Source: JABWBD01 sp040768665 (lineage in GTDB: Bacteria > Planctomycetota > Planctomycetia > Pirellulales > Thermoguttaceae). Taken from it: 64,000 nucleotides of DNA. A program made the position numbers and the translations under genes. The stretch spans positions 23,759 to 87,758 of the forward strand of contig JAXGMN010000052.1 in the NCBI GenBank assembly GCA_040768665.1, read 5' to 3'. Below are positions 34,491 through 44,251 of this stretch, one piece after another; position 1 is the first letter of the stretch, and each line of letters begins with the position of its first letter. The notes under the pieces were generated by a model. It was not told the DNA's origin. It was given only the letters and a program-made list of their open reading frames with translations, and searched no databases.

Positions 34491-34964
34491 ATGTTTCACT
34501 CTGCAGGAAGATGGCTGATTTGTGCGAGTTGTATGCTGGTATGGGCCGGCTGCGGCGGCGCCGCCGTGGACCCCAACCGCCCCGCCACGGCGCCGGTGTC
34601 CGGTACCGTGACCTATCAGGGCAGCCCGGTGGAAAACGCCACGGTGACTTTCTTGGCGTCGGCCCCCGACGGGAAAAGTGCCGTGGGAAGAACCGATGCG
34701 TCAGGCAAGTTTGCTCTCATGACTTTCGCGCCCGGCGATGGGGCCGTTCCGGGGCAGTATAAGGTGATGATTTCCAAGCAGGTTACCGAGGGCGGCGTTT
34801 CCGAAGAGGAGGCCTATAAGTACATCGAACGGGGTGAGAACCCTCCTGAGCCGACGGTGAAGAACCTCCTGCCGGAAAAATATACTGCGGCGGACACTTC
34901 CGGCCTCTCCGCCGATGTCACGGAAAGTGGCGAAAACACGTTCACGTTCGAATTGACGGACTAG
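34491..34964 (+). CDS. Carboxypeptidase-regulatory-like lipoprotein
   Basis: 157 residues with GGGAGGAGAG before the ATG. A lipoprotein signal ends in LVWAGC (acylated Cys near 21). The mature protein is one regulatory-like beta-sandwich: APVSGTVTYQGSPVENATVT, AVGRTDASGKFALMTFAPGD, AVPGQYKVMISK. The C-terminus has LLPEKYTAADTSGLSADV and NTFTFEL, the signature shared with the lipoproteins at 27466, 44252, 51164 and 62491. It is next to DUF1559 genes, although they lie on the other strand. It converges with the haem/propeller/TPR gene with no gap. Confidence 0.8.
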   Translation: MFHSAGRWLICASCMLVWAGCGGAAVDPNRPATAPVSGTVTYQGSPVENATVTFLASAPDGKSAVGRTDASGKFALMTFAPGDGAVPGQYKVMISKQVTEGGVSEEEAYKYIERGENPPEPTVKNLLPEKYTAADTSGLSADVTESGENTFTFELTD

Positions 34965-37415
34965 TCACCGGGCCTCGGCCATTCGACCTCGCAATTTCGT
35001 GATCTGTTCGGAGATCATCGCGGCGAGTTGCCGATTGTCGCCCGCAGTTGCCAGTTCGCGCGCGGCCTCCGCGGCCCGCAGCGCGTCTGCAAACCTCCCG
35101 GCCGCCTCGCAGGCCGCAGCCATCGTGAGCAGCGCCGTCGGATCACGTTGTCCTGATACCTTGCAGGCCTCCGTGGCAAGTCGAACCGCTTCGTCCGGAT
35201 TGCCCGGAGTGCCGCCGGCGGAGCTCAGAAGCGACGCTAACTTCACCAGTGCGTGGTAACAGCCGGGATCGGCCTTCAGCGCAGCCCGCAACTCCGCGGC
35301 AGCCTGCTCCGGCCGACCCTGGCGGAGCGAAGCGGTTGCCAGCGCCACTTGGATCTCCGCGTTCTCCGGAGACATCTTCGCTGCCTCCTCCAGGTACCGC
35401 CGCCCCTGGTCGAACCGGCCGGCGTCGCAAAGCAAGCCGCCCAGGTGGACCCGCGGCAGAGGATCGCCCGGCAGCATGCGGATCGCTTTGCGGTAATGCT
35501 CGGCGGCTTGCTCGAACTCGCCCAGTTGCCCCAGGGCCATGGCGAGGTGGAACTCGCACCGGCCTCGGTTCGGCTCCAGTTCGAGCGCGCTGACGAACTT
35601 CGTGCACGCCTCGCGCAGCTTCCCTTCGCGTCCCAGCGCTACGCCCCACCGTTCATAGGCCTCGGCGCTGCGGGGATTCAACTCAAGCGCCTTTCGGAAC
35701 GCCTCTTCGGCAAGGTCGTAGTCGCCGTAAAACACGTTGTGCGCGCCGGCGTCCAAATAGGAGTCTTCGTTAATGAATCGCTCCCGGATCCGCCGGATCG
35801 CGTCCGGCGAAGCATTGACGAATTCCGGAATGTTCGCGGCCCGGTCCGGGGCCGTGAACTGGGACAGCAGCACCCCAGGCGTGCTGTTGCCGTTCTCATC
35901 GATGTGCGTGAGAAAGAGCTGCGTGTACGCCGTGTTCGCCTTGGAAGAGAAAACCAGCCACTTGCCGTTGGGCGACCAGCTATGCCAGGAATTCATCCGC
36001 GCCGTGTTGCACTCCAGCCGCCGAGCTTCGCCCCCTTCCGCAGCAACGATGTGCAACTCGCTGTCGGGCTGCAAAAGCATGAAGTTCTTGGCGCGGCAGA
36101 AGACGATCCACTTTCCGTCCGGCGAATAGCGCGCGAAATAGTTGCTCATGCCGTTGTGCGATGCCCCGGGCACCGGTTCGGCCGTCCCTCCTTTCCCGTC
36201 GTTGAACCCGACGCGATACAGGTCGTACCGTATGGTCGCCTTGCCGTCGATGAACTCCCGGCAGTCCTCCTCCGACAGCAGCACCCTCCCAGGCTGAGGC
36301 GGACGGCGCAACTGGTGCTTCCTGGCTCGCGCAAAGACGATGAACTTGCCGTCGGGACTCCAGCTCGCGTTGCTCTGGACGAACTCCGGATCGTCGGCGC
36401 CCGGCAACGCCGCGAACTGCTTCGTCCGGCAATCGTGGTAGGCCAGGATTCCCTGGATCGGAAAAAACAACTGGCTGAAGGCCGGATCGGGGCGAGGAAC
36501 GAAGACCGAGAGGTCCTTCACGGTGCTCACGACGTAGCGCCCGTCCGGCGAAATCTGCGACAGCAGGCCGAACGTCCGCTGCTTGTCCTCCCGCCGAAAG
36601 TCGCTCCACGTAAAGACCGACTCGCGGTCGAGCGTGATCTCCTCCGCCACGGGGCGAACGATATACGCGCCCTTGTCATTGGCATAGTCGACGTCCATTC
36701 CCATCGCCGCCCCATCCCGGGAGAAGCTGTGGCAGTTGGCACACACCGGCAGCTTCTCCAGGACGACCGGCGGCGGCTCGCGCGACGAAATCGGGCCGAA
36801 CCGCCAGCGGATATGCCTGGCCGGATCGCGAACCGCCGCCTCGAACGGCAACCCGACTTCCCGATAGAAAATCGGGGCGCCGACCTCATCCTTGGAAGTG
36901 AGAAACGAGAGCCTCGCTGCCGACAGGATTCGATCCTGCCGCGCCCGGTCCACGCCCACGATCGTCACCGTGGCGGGGCTCTCCACCGTGCGGCGTTTCA
37001 TCGCTTCCCAGACCGGCTCCTCGGGCGTCCATCGCTCGGCCAGGCAGGCACTGCTGATCGGTTGCGATCCGTCGGCAAACGCGACCGTCACGGCCCAGAG
37101 ATTGCTCCCACGCGAAGGATCTGCCCAGCAGAACGTCGGCGGGATGATCTCCGGCGGAAATACGGTACCGTCCGCGGGGTAGTCCACGCGGAGCTGTCCA
37201 TACCCGCGGGCTTCCCCGTAGGCCGCCAGGATCTGCTCCACGTGGATCGCCGGCTCACGGCGAACGATCCACACCACCGTGGCGGCGATCAACGACAAAA
37301 CCATTGCGCCCACGGCCACCGCCCTCCAACGGCGGCGAGGTATTCGCCGCTTCTCGCGACGAGCTTTCGAGGTCTTTCGCGAAGCTTTCATGAAATGCCC
37401 GGGAACAGTTACCAT
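34965..37415 (-). CDS. Membrane-anchored haem, beta-propeller and TPR protein (copy 2)
   Basis: 816 residues (808 if the Met at 37391 is used). Order: basic N-terminus and one membrane helix (about 25-50: AVAVGAMVLSLIAATVVWIV), a beta domain (70-200), one c-type haem site VCANCHSFS near 225, a TolB/PD40-like propeller (250-560; blades with SPDGKFIVFARARK, SPDGKWIVFCRAKN and SPNGKWLVFSSKAN), then TPR repeats to the end (AYERWGVALGREGKLREAC and similar). The start overlaps the stop of the upstream paralogue by seven bases, so both are co-translated. The domain set suggests a periplasmic redox or sensing scaffold; the substrate is unknown. Confidence 0.8.
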   Translation of the reverse strand: MVTVPGHFMKASRKTSKARREKRRIPRRRWRAVAVGAMVLSLIAATVVWIVRREPAIHVEQILAAYGEARGYGQLRVDYPADGTVFPPEIIPPTFCWADPSRGSNLWAVTVAFADGSQPISSACLAERWTPEEPVWEAMKRRTVESPATVTIVGVDRARQDRILSAARLSFLTSKDEVGAPIFYREVGLPFEAAVRDPARHIRWRFGPISSREPPPVVLEKLPVCANCHSFSRDGAAMGMDVDYANDKGAYIVRPVAEEITLDRESVFTWSDFRREDKQRTFGLLSQISPDGRYVVSTVKDLSVFVPRPDPAFSQLFFPIQGILAYHDCRTKQFAALPGADDPEFVQSNASWSPDGKFIVFARARKHQLRRPPQPGRVLLSEEDCREFIDGKATIRYDLYRVGFNDGKGGTAEPVPGASHNGMSNYFARYSPDGKWIVFCRAKNFMLLQPDSELHIVAAEGGEARRLECNTARMNSWHSWSPNGKWLVFSSKANTAYTQLFLTHIDENGNSTPGVLLSQFTAPDRAANIPEFVNASPDAIRRIRERFINEDSYLDAGAHNVFYGDYDLAEEAFRKALELNPRSAEAYERWGVALGREGKLREACTKFVSALELEPNRGRCEFHLAMALGQLGEFEQAAEHYRKAIRMLPGDPLPRVHLGGLLCDAGRFDQGRRYLEEAAKMSPENAEIQVALATASLRQGRPEQAAAELRAALKADPGCYHALVKLASLLSSAGGTPGNPDEAVRLATEACKVSGQRDPTALLTMAAACEAAGRFADALRAAEAARELATAGDNRQLAAMISEQITKLRGRMAEAR

Positions 37416-39811
37416 TGCTTGAGAAAACGCCCGGGCCGCCGGCAGGGCTTCGCCGCCTGGTAGAGCGCCAGTTCTTCGTCGATCCGCTGGATGAGTTTCC
37501 CGTCGCCTCCCGCCGCGGCCAACTGCTTTGCTCGCTGGGCCATGTACACCGCGTCGCCGAACTGCCCCGCTTCGGCGTACGCCGCCGCCAGCACGGCCAG
37601 CGCGTAGGGGTCCTGGAAACCTGTAAGCCTGGCGGCCTTGCCGGCCAGCTCCGTCGCTTCCCCGCCGTTGCGCACTTCGTCGCTTTCGCTCATCGCAAGC
37701 ACCGCCGCCAGGCGCACCAGCGCAGGCACGTAGTCGGGCGAAGCCTCCACCGCCTGCCGATAGGCGTCCAGCGCCTCTTGAACTCGACCTGCCTCGAGTG
37801 ACGAATCGCCCCGCTCGACGTGCCGCCGGGCCTCGGCATACAAAGGATTGAATCGGGCCGCCTCGGCCAGGTGGGCTCGGCCTTCCTGCGCCCGCCCCAA
37901 CCCCTCCAGAACCCGTCCCAGAACGACGTGCGCCGAGGCGTTGTCCGGCTTGAGCTTGAGCGAAGTCCGCAGCGGATCGATCGCCTCCTGGAACTTTCCC
38001 TGCCGGGCCAGCACGTTGCCCAGGTTCGAATGGGCCTCGGCGAAATCGGGCGCAAGCTCGATCACCTTGCGAAACTGGGGCTCCGCTCCGGCGGGGTCGT
38101 CGAGCGACATCAGCGCTACCCCCAGCCCCTGATAGGCCTCGACGTACTTCGGGTTCGCCTCGATCGCCTTGCGATAGTTGCGAGCCGCCGACTCGTAAGC
38201 GCCCTCCTGGTACGCTTGATAGCCGGCACGATAGTAGTTGTAGTCGTCGACAAAGGTCTGCCGGATCTGCCGGATCGCCCCGGCACGGTTGTTGCAGAAC
38301 TCGGGGATATTCGCCGCCTTGTCCGAAGCCGTGAAATGCTCAAGCAACACCGGCGGACTGCTGCGACCCTCTTCGTCGATATGCGTCAGCATCAGTTGCG
38401 TGTAAGGCGAGAATGCCTTGGAAGAAAACACCAGCCAGCGGGAGTTGGGTGACCAACTGTGCCAAGAGTTCATCCGGCCGGTATTGCACTCAAGCCGCCT
38501 GGCTTCGCCGCCTGCCGCCGGGATGATCCATAGCCGGCTGTCCGGTTGAAGCAGCATGAAACTCCTTGCCTGGCAGAAGACGATCCACTTGCCGTCCGGA
38601 GAGTATTTGGGGAAGTAATTGCTCATGCCGTTTCGCGACGCGCCTTCCAGCGGCTCCAGCTCTCCGCCACGGCCGCCGTTGAACTCGATGCGATACAGGT
38701 CGTACTGAAAGGTCTTCCCCTCTTCCAAAAACTCCTTCGCCTCGTCCGCATCCAGCAGGCTCGACTCCGTCTTGCGAAGGTGTTTCAGGTCGTAAGCCTT
38801 CTGCCTGGCGAACACGATGTGTCTTCCGTCGGGACTCCATACCGGATTGGCCTGAACATATCGCGGGTCGTCGGCGCCGGGCAGCGAGTGAAACGTCCTC
38901 TTTTCGATGTCGTAATAGACCAGAATTCCGCGAATCGGAAAGAACAACTGGGAAAAGGCCAAATCCGGCCGGTCGACGAAGACCGATCGATCCTTGACCA
39001 TGCAAATGCAGTACTTTCCGTCGGGCGAGATCTGCGGCAGCAGGCCGAACGTCTTCTGCTTGTCTTCCGGACGGTAGCCGTTCCAGGTGATCGTCTTGGC
39101 TCCATCCAGGACCATCTCCTCTGCAACCGGCGCGATGACGTACGACGCCTTGTCGTTGGCATAATCGACGTCCATGCCCATCGTCGAGCCGTCGGCGGAA
39201 AACGAGTGGCAGTTCGCGCAGCTAGGAAGGCCCTCCAGAACCACGGGCGGCTTCGGCGAATCGACCGTGCCGAACCGCCACCGGATATGCCGCGCCGGAT
39301 CGGTCACGGCCTCGATGAACGGCAGATGCACCTCCCGGTAGAACAGCGGCGCCCCGACCTCGTCCCCTGAAGTGCGGATCGCCACCCGCGACGCACTGAG
39401 GACAATTCCGGCGCGTCGGTCGTTCACCCCCAGAACCGTGATCTCTGCCGGATGCTGCCGGCTGTGCTTCTTGATCGTCCGCCAGGCGGTCTCCGAGGGT
39501 TTCCACTCGCGCAAATCCGACCAGAAGCTCAACCGCTGCGTCCGACCGTTGAGCTGCACTCCGATCGCCCAACGGTTTGCTTCCGGGCACGAATCTTCCC
39601 AACGAAACGTCGGAGCGACGATTTCCGGCGGAAACGTGGCGCCATCGATCGGGTACCGGATCTCAAGACCGCGATGCCCTTCCGCGGAATCAAATCCCGC
39701 GAGCACGCTTTCCGCGGAAACCTCCGTCCTGCGAAGAACGAGCAATCCCACGCTACCGACCGCGACCAAACCGGCGGCGAAGAGCACGCAATAGATGACC
39801 CGTTTTCTCAC
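37409..39811 (-). CDS. Membrane-anchored haem, beta-propeller and TPR protein (copy 1)
   Basis: 800 residues, with the same plan as the gene downstream: one membrane helix (3-26: VIYCVLFAAGLVAVGSVGLL), beta domain with RYPIDGATFPPEIVAPTFRW, haem site SCANCHSFSADG near 197, TolB/PD40-like blades (SPDGRHIVFARQKAYDL, SPDGKWIVFCQARSFML, SPNSRWLVFSSKAF), and TPRs from about 570 (AYQGLGVALMSLDDPAGAEP, AHSNLGNVLARQGKFQEA). AGGGAATT lies just upstream of the ATG. The two proteins align along their whole length, so they arose by tandem duplication. Likely exported with the bulk in the periplasm. Confidence 0.8.
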   Translation of the reverse strand: MRKRVIYCVLFAAGLVAVGSVGLLVLRRTEVSAESVLAGFDSAEGHRGLEIRYPIDGATFPPEIVAPTFRWEDSCPEANRWAIGVQLNGRTQRLSFWSDLREWKPSETAWRTIKKHSRQHPAEITVLGVNDRRAGIVLSASRVAIRTSGDEVGAPLFYREVHLPFIEAVTDPARHIRWRFGTVDSPKPPVVLEGLPSCANCHSFSADGSTMGMDVDYANDKASYVIAPVAEEMVLDGAKTITWNGYRPEDKQKTFGLLPQISPDGKYCICMVKDRSVFVDRPDLAFSQLFFPIRGILVYYDIEKRTFHSLPGADDPRYVQANPVWSPDGRHIVFARQKAYDLKHLRKTESSLLDADEAKEFLEEGKTFQYDLYRIEFNGGRGGELEPLEGASRNGMSNYFPKYSPDGKWIVFCQARSFMLLQPDSRLWIIPAAGGEARRLECNTGRMNSWHSWSPNSRWLVFSSKAFSPYTQLMLTHIDEEGRSSPPVLLEHFTASDKAANIPEFCNNRAGAIRQIRQTFVDDYNYYRAGYQAYQEGAYESAARNYRKAIEANPKYVEAYQGLGVALMSLDDPAGAEPQFRKVIELAPDFAEAHSNLGNVLARQGKFQEAIDPLRTSLKLKPDNASAHVVLGRVLEGLGRAQEGRAHLAEAARFNPLYAEARRHVERGDSSLEAGRVQEALDAYRQAVEASPDYVPALVRLAAVLAMSESDEVRNGGEATELAGKAARLTGFQDPYALAVLAAAYAEAGQFGDAVYMAQRAKQLAAAGGDGKLIQRIDEELALYQAAKPCRRPGRFLKQW

Positions 39812-39932
39812 AATTCCCTCTCGCCGCCGTCAACCTGACGAAGAGCCTATGCCAAGACCTCGTGCTCTAAATCCACCCTAATCCCAGACCCCCGGACGGT
39901 CAAACGCGACCTGCTCGGCATGTGCGGCAAAG

Positions 39933-40018
39933 GGTCTGGCGTCTCTTTCCGTATCGGCCGCGATACCGTTCTGCCGCACCGTAGCGGCTGGTGGCCGATA
40001 CGGAAAAAGATTCCAGAC
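39933..40018. repeat. Imperfect palindrome with CCGTATCGGCC arms
   Basis: GTCTGG, TCTTTCCGTATCGGCC and their inverses GGCCGATACGGAAAAAGA and CCAGAC enclose a 30-base loop. No gene is seen in 39812-40290. Confidence 0.7.
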
Positions 40019-40096
40019 CTGGAGAGGTGAAAACATGGGGATTTCATCCGCCTGTTTGGCTTCGGGTTTCATTCTGCAAGGTAGGGCGTTTTCTTG

Positions 40097-40238
40097 TTGG
40101 CCAAAGGCCTCTCATCACCGTAGCCTGGGGTCGTTCCCCAGGGACAAGGAAGCAAAACAAGTTTTTTTGGCCAAAGGCCATATTCACCGTAGTCGGAACG
40201 ACACCTGTCCGGGTGAACATAGCCGTTGGCCAAAAACC
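40097..40238. repeat. Dispersed GGCCAAAGGCC repeats
   Basis: TTGGCCAAAGGCC followed by CACCGTAG occurs at about 40098 and 40168, with a third half copy near 40226 (GTTGGCCAAAAACC) and a degenerate one near 42405. Confidence 0.65.
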
Positions 40239-40290
40239 ACGCGTAATGCTGCCCGCCCCCTCGACAGCCACCCGAAACACAGACTATCCG

Positions 40291-42363
40291 TCAATCGTCT
40301 GCCGAGCTTTCGCCGCCCCTCACCGCCGGACCACTCGCCGCCCGGTACGCATCCGGCTCCGCGACGGCCCACCGCTCATGGTTGGTCAGCGCAAGCTCCT
40401 GACCTTTCCCAAGCGACTGCACGTAAAACGCGAGCACGGCCAATTCATCCGGCGAGAGTCCGACGACCGCCGGGTGAGCCGTACCCGGCATCCCGGCCGC
40501 AAGCCGAAGATAGATCGATTCGGGCTCCTGCCCGCCCTTCATCGGCTCGCGCGCCAGATCCCGAGGACGCACCGGATAGCCCCACCGGTCGAACCCGGCC
40601 GGCTCGGTCCCACCGCGACCGTCGTCGCCGTGACACTTATTGCAGCCAAGCTGCTGATACTTCTCCGCTCCCGCCCCGCGTAACCGTTCACGGGGCGGCC
40701 GGGGACTGGTCCATTTTTCGGCCAATTCGGGTGTTTTGACATCAAAGACGTTGGCCGAAAACATGGACCTGTCCCCCTCTGTTCCGCCACCGGTCGGAAA
40801 AATGCCGGGAACCTCGATCCTCTCACCCGGCGATGTGCACTGCTCGACCGCTGCTTCGACATCCTCCTCGTCGACGTCGTCTCCTGCCATCCGCATCGAT
40901 CGCACCAGTTGCTCGCGAACTCCCTCGCGCCGGAATTCCACGATTTGCCCCAGCAGAAGGTTCCGGTCCGACTCCCTGAGCTCGTCGAATGCCGGCATGG
41001 AAGTGCCGGGCATTCCGCGACGGAGGACCGCATCCCAATCACCCGGCGTCGGCACTCCGTTCCGCGTGCTTACCAATCGCGACTCGTCGTTGCGGAGATC
41101 GCGCGGCCTCGGGAAGAGATGACGCCCGGCACGCCCTCGCCCGTCGCCCGTCGAACCGTGGCACGCGCCGCAGTGCCGAGCGTATAGTTCCGCCGCGCGC
41201 GAGTCCGCCGTTGCGGAACCGTCGGCCGTCACCGGTGTCAGAACCTCCAGATCGGTAGGCGGCAAAGGCGTCCCGTACAGGGTCTGCAACTGCCGAGCGG
41301 CCGAGCGGTCGCCGGGATGCTCCGACAGATGCTGCTGCAAGTCCATGGCAACCAGCGCCCGGTCGCTCAGGGCAGCCACACGATCGAACAGTCGCTCCGC
41401 CTCGAGGGTCTTGCCCTCAAGCGAGCAGATGCGGGCCGCAAGCGTGATGAGGACCGAATCCATCGACTCCTGCGGGCGAAGCCTCTCGAGCCAGTCCCCC
41501 GCTTCCTGGTAGTTGCCCAGATCACATTCGATCTCTGCAATCTGCATGGCAGCCCGGTTCGACGGCGAATCCTGCGATGCGACGGACGCCAGTACACGGC
41601 GGGCGTCGGCAAAACGTCCGAGCTGTCGCAAGGCCCTTGCCAGCTCCAGCACGACCGACTCTCGCCCGCCGGATCGAGCCACGAGCTCTGAGTACTCCTC
41701 GACCGCCCGTAAACGGTGCCCCTGCTGCGCCATCAGGGCCGCCAGTTCGGCGCGGGCCGGTTCGTGTGCCGGCGCTGCCGCCAGGGCACGAGTGAGCCGC
41801 GACTCGGCCTCGTCGAAGCCGCCCTGGTGCCGCCAGTAAACGCCCCACAGATAAGCGAACTGTGCCTCGGTCGGCTTCGGATCGAGTCCCGCGTTGAGAA
41901 AGTTCCCGGCCGCCTGCAAGTCGCCCCGTGCCAGCAGCCCCAGCACGATCGCGGCGGCGAGATCGTCCGATGTCGCCCCGAGCAAGACCAGGTCCGCGAT
42001 TTCGCGCTCAACGCCACCCTCCAGCTTGCCGCTCTGCACGCTCCCCAGCCGCTGTTCAAGCTCCAGGGCACCGGCCGGCGCCCCCTGGGCGCGCGCCCGT
42101 TCCAACGCCTCGCTCCATGCGTCCATTTCACCGAGGCGCCGAGAGCACGCCGCCAGCAGCAGCGCCGGTCGATAGCTATCCGGATCGAGCCGCGCCGCCC
42201 GCAACAAACGAGATTCTGCCCGGGACAAGTCTCCGGCAGTCATGGCGTGCGAAGCCGTCCAGCAGAGCAGCCTTGCCGCGGCTCCCCGGCCGAGCAGCGC
42301 CGCGCCCGCAGCCAGCGACAACAAGCCTGCCGTCAGCAGAATCCATTTGCGTCGTCCTGCCAT
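40291..42363 (-). CDS. TPR protein with two C-terminal cytochrome c domains
   Basis: 690 residues from the ATG at 42363, where the membrane anchor starts (KWILLTAGLLSLAAGAALLG); the frame is open 96 codons further up without homology. Residues 40-390 are TPR-like repeats. Two mono-haem domains follow: CGACHGSTGDGRGRAG near 397 with the distal MPGTSMPAF, and CNKCHGDDGRGG near 573 with AAGMPGTAHPAV. Between them, residues about 527-558 are encoded by a palindromic repeat that has inserted without breaking the frame. The protein is probably anchored in the inner membrane and faces the periplasm. It is divergent from the haem/FG-GAP gene at 42491. Confidence 0.8.
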   Translation of the reverse strand: MAGRRKWILLTAGLLSLAAGAALLGRGAAARLLCWTASHAMTAGDLSRAESRLLRAARLDPDSYRPALLLAACSRRLGEMDAWSEALERARAQGAPAGALELEQRLGSVQSGKLEGGVEREIADLVLLGATSDDLAAAIVLGLLARGDLQAAGNFLNAGLDPKPTEAQFAYLWGVYWRHQGGFDEAESRLTRALAAAPAHEPARAELAALMAQQGHRLRAVEEYSELVARSGGRESVVLELARALRQLGRFADARRVLASVASQDSPSNRAAMQIAEIECDLGNYQEAGDWLERLRPQESMDSVLITLAARICSLEGKTLEAERLFDRVAALSDRALVAMDLQQHLSEHPGDRSAARQLQTLYGTPLPPTDLEVLTPVTADGSATADSRAAELYARHCGACHGSTGDGRGRAGRHLFPRPRDLRNDESRLVSTRNGVPTPGDWDAVLRRGMPGTSMPAFDELRESDRNLLLGQIVEFRREGVREQLVRSMRMAGDDVDEEDVEAAVEQCTSPGERIEVPGIFPTGGGTEGDRSMFSANVFDVKTPELAEKWTSPRPPRERLRGAGAEKYQQLGCNKCHGDDGRGGTEPAGFDRWGYPVRPRDLAREPMKGGQEPESIYLRLAAGMPGTAHPAVVGLSPDELAVLAFYVQSLGKGQELALTNHERWAVAEPDAYRAASGPAVRGGESSADD
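40679..40785. repeat. Palindromic element, subfamily C, inside a coding region
   Basis: Left outer arm GTAACCGTTCACG, then GGGGACTGGTCCATTTTTCG, TTGGCCGAAAACATGGACC and TGTCCCC. The right outer arm is missing. Copy at 51757-51881 is complete. Here it adds residues to the dihaem cytochrome. Confidence 0.8.
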
Positions 42364-42490
42364 GTTCGTCAGAATCCATCGCGGCAAGTCTTGACAACCG
42401 ACATTTGGCTGAAGGCCTCTTCTCACCGCCCGCCACCAATGCGGCTGCCGCCAGTATAACATAGAAAGCAAAGAAAGGACGTGGTCTCCC

Positions 42491-44083
42491 TTGATTTCCC
42501 CACTCTCTCGTAAACGGCCTCCCTCGGTGCGATCCACGCTGGGGTGGATTGCCTGCCTGGGTTCTCTGGCAATCGCCGTCCTCTTCTGGCGGTACTTTGT
42601 CGACCGGCCAGCTCGACAATCGCTCAGCCAGGTGACAACGGCGACCGACACGGCAATCGACGACGCGACCGAATCCCGAATCCTCGCATTTTGCGGCGAC
42701 TGCCACGCCGTCCCCCGTCCGGAGAGCTTTCATCGCGATGCCTGGGTCGACGAGGTCGAACTCGGCTACATCTTCCACGCCCGCTCAGGTCGCACCGACC
42801 TCGATGCGCCCCCGCTCGACGTGACTGCGAATTATTTCCGCTCACGTGCGCCGGAACGGATTGAGTATCCGCAGCCCCGCAATGCCGATGCACCCTTGGG
42901 CACCTCGTTCAAGGTCGAAAAGCTGTCTGTACGGCAGAGCCGGATCGTCCCGGCCCTGGCGAGCCTGCGGTGGGTGCGTATCGACCGTAGAGGACATCCG
43001 GTGCTGGTCGTATGCGACATGCGCGGAGGATACGTGCTTGCAGTCGATCTCCACCAACGTCCCCGCGACATTCGACCGCTGGCGCGGCTGCGAAATCCCT
43101 GCCATGCCGAACCGTGCGACCTGGACGCGGACGGCGACTTAGACCTTGTGATTGCGGACCTAGGTAGCTTTGTGGCGACGGATCACGATCGGGGCAAAGT
43201 CGTGTGGCTGCGAAGTGAGAAGCAGGGACAGTTTGACGAGGTCGTGCTAGCTTCGGGGCTTGGCCGAGTGGATGACGTTCGAGCGGCGGATTTCGATTCG
43301 GACGGCGACCTTGACCTTCTGGTTGCCGACTTCGGCTGGCATCGCACGGGAAGAATCCTGCTTCTGAGAAACATCGCCTCGTCGGGTGAAATGCCTCGCT
43401 TCGAACTTGAGGAAATCGATTCCCGCCCCGGCACGACGACGGTTCCCGTCTGGGATATCAATGGGGACGGACGACTGGACTTCCTGGCGTTGGTGAGCCA
43501 GGAGTACGAGTGCGTCGAGGCTTTTTTCGGGCAGGAGAACGGCGGGTTTCATTGCCGCACGCTCTGGAGGGCGCCGGATCTTACCTTCGGGTCCAGCACG
43601 ATCAGTCTGGCCGACTTGGATCTCGACGGCGATAGGGACGTCCTCTTTGCCAATGGCGATGCATTCGACAACCACTACGTGCCGCCGTGGCACGGCGTTC
43701 AGTGGCTGGAAAACCGCGGACGCGGCGAGTTCAAGTACCACCGACTCACCGATCTCTCCGGAGCGTGCCGGATCCGCTTAAGCGACTTCGACTTGGATGG
43801 TGACCAGGACCTCGTCGTGGCCGCATTCCTGCCGCTGGAGGTGAAGCCTGAAACGGCAACTCCGAACAAATGGCCGTCGGTTCTGCTGCTGGAACAGACT
43901 TCGCCGGGCCGGTTCGCTCGGCACGTGCTCGAAACCGGCTTTCCCTACCATGCCGGGCTTGAGGTCGCGGATTTCGATGGTGATGGCGATACAGACTTTG
44001 CGGTGGGAACGCATGGCGGCCCCCGCGACCAGACTTACTGGATCGCGGTATGGTGGAATCAGAAGATTCGCAGCAGCCGCTGA
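42491..44083 (+). CDS. Haem-containing FG-GAP/VCBS repeat protein
   Basis: 530 residues from a TTG (AAAGGACG upstream). After a membrane anchor or signal (18-38: LGWIACLGSLAIAVLFWRYF) comes one c-type haem site, FCGDCHAVPRPESFH near 68-72. From 140 on there are repeated FG-GAP/VCBS motifs with calcium-loop sequences DLDADGDLDLVIAD, DFDSDGDLDLLVADFG, DINGDGRLDFLALV, DLDLDGDRDVLFANGD and DFDGDGDTDFAVGTHG. These build a calcium-stabilised propeller. A haem and an FG-GAP propeller in one chain is unusual. The divergent neighbour also carries haem. A copy of its C-terminal third lies at 46185-46718. Confidence 0.8.
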   Translation: MISPLSRKRPPSVRSTLGWIACLGSLAIAVLFWRYFVDRPARQSLSQVTTATDTAIDDATESRILAFCGDCHAVPRPESFHRDAWVDEVELGYIFHARSGRTDLDAPPLDVTANYFRSRAPERIEYPQPRNADAPLGTSFKVEKLSVRQSRIVPALASLRWVRIDRRGHPVLVVCDMRGGYVLAVDLHQRPRDIRPLARLRNPCHAEPCDLDADGDLDLVIADLGSFVATDHDRGKVVWLRSEKQGQFDEVVLASGLGRVDDVRAADFDSDGDLDLLVADFGWHRTGRILLLRNIASSGEMPRFELEEIDSRPGTTTVPVWDINGDGRLDFLALVSQEYECVEAFFGQENGGFHCRTLWRAPDLTFGSSTISLADLDLDGDRDVLFANGDAFDNHYVPPWHGVQWLENRGRGEFKYHRLTDLSGACRIRLSDFDLDGDQDLVVAAFLPLEVKPETATPNKWPSVLLLEQTSPGRFARHVLETGFPYHAGLEVADFDGDGDTDFAVGTHGGPRDQTYWIAVWWNQKIRSSR

Positions 44084-44251
44084 GGCTGCACGCTTGCTAC
44101 AGCAAAGCCCGAAAGCAACCGGGGGGTTGACGTGGCTGGTTTCTTCGGCCTACGGTAGCGGTCATGCGGAGGCCATCAGAGTTACGCCGCATTGAGCTAT
44201 GGCTTATGGAAGAGACGAACATTTGTCCTTTAGAAGAATGGGGGGTCAGTC

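Noticed and set aside
35253..37463. 736-codon plus-strand frame opposite the haem/propeller/TPR gene
   Set aside because: Arg/Pro/Leu-rich antisense shadow; the minus strand has a full domain series and a coupled paralogue.
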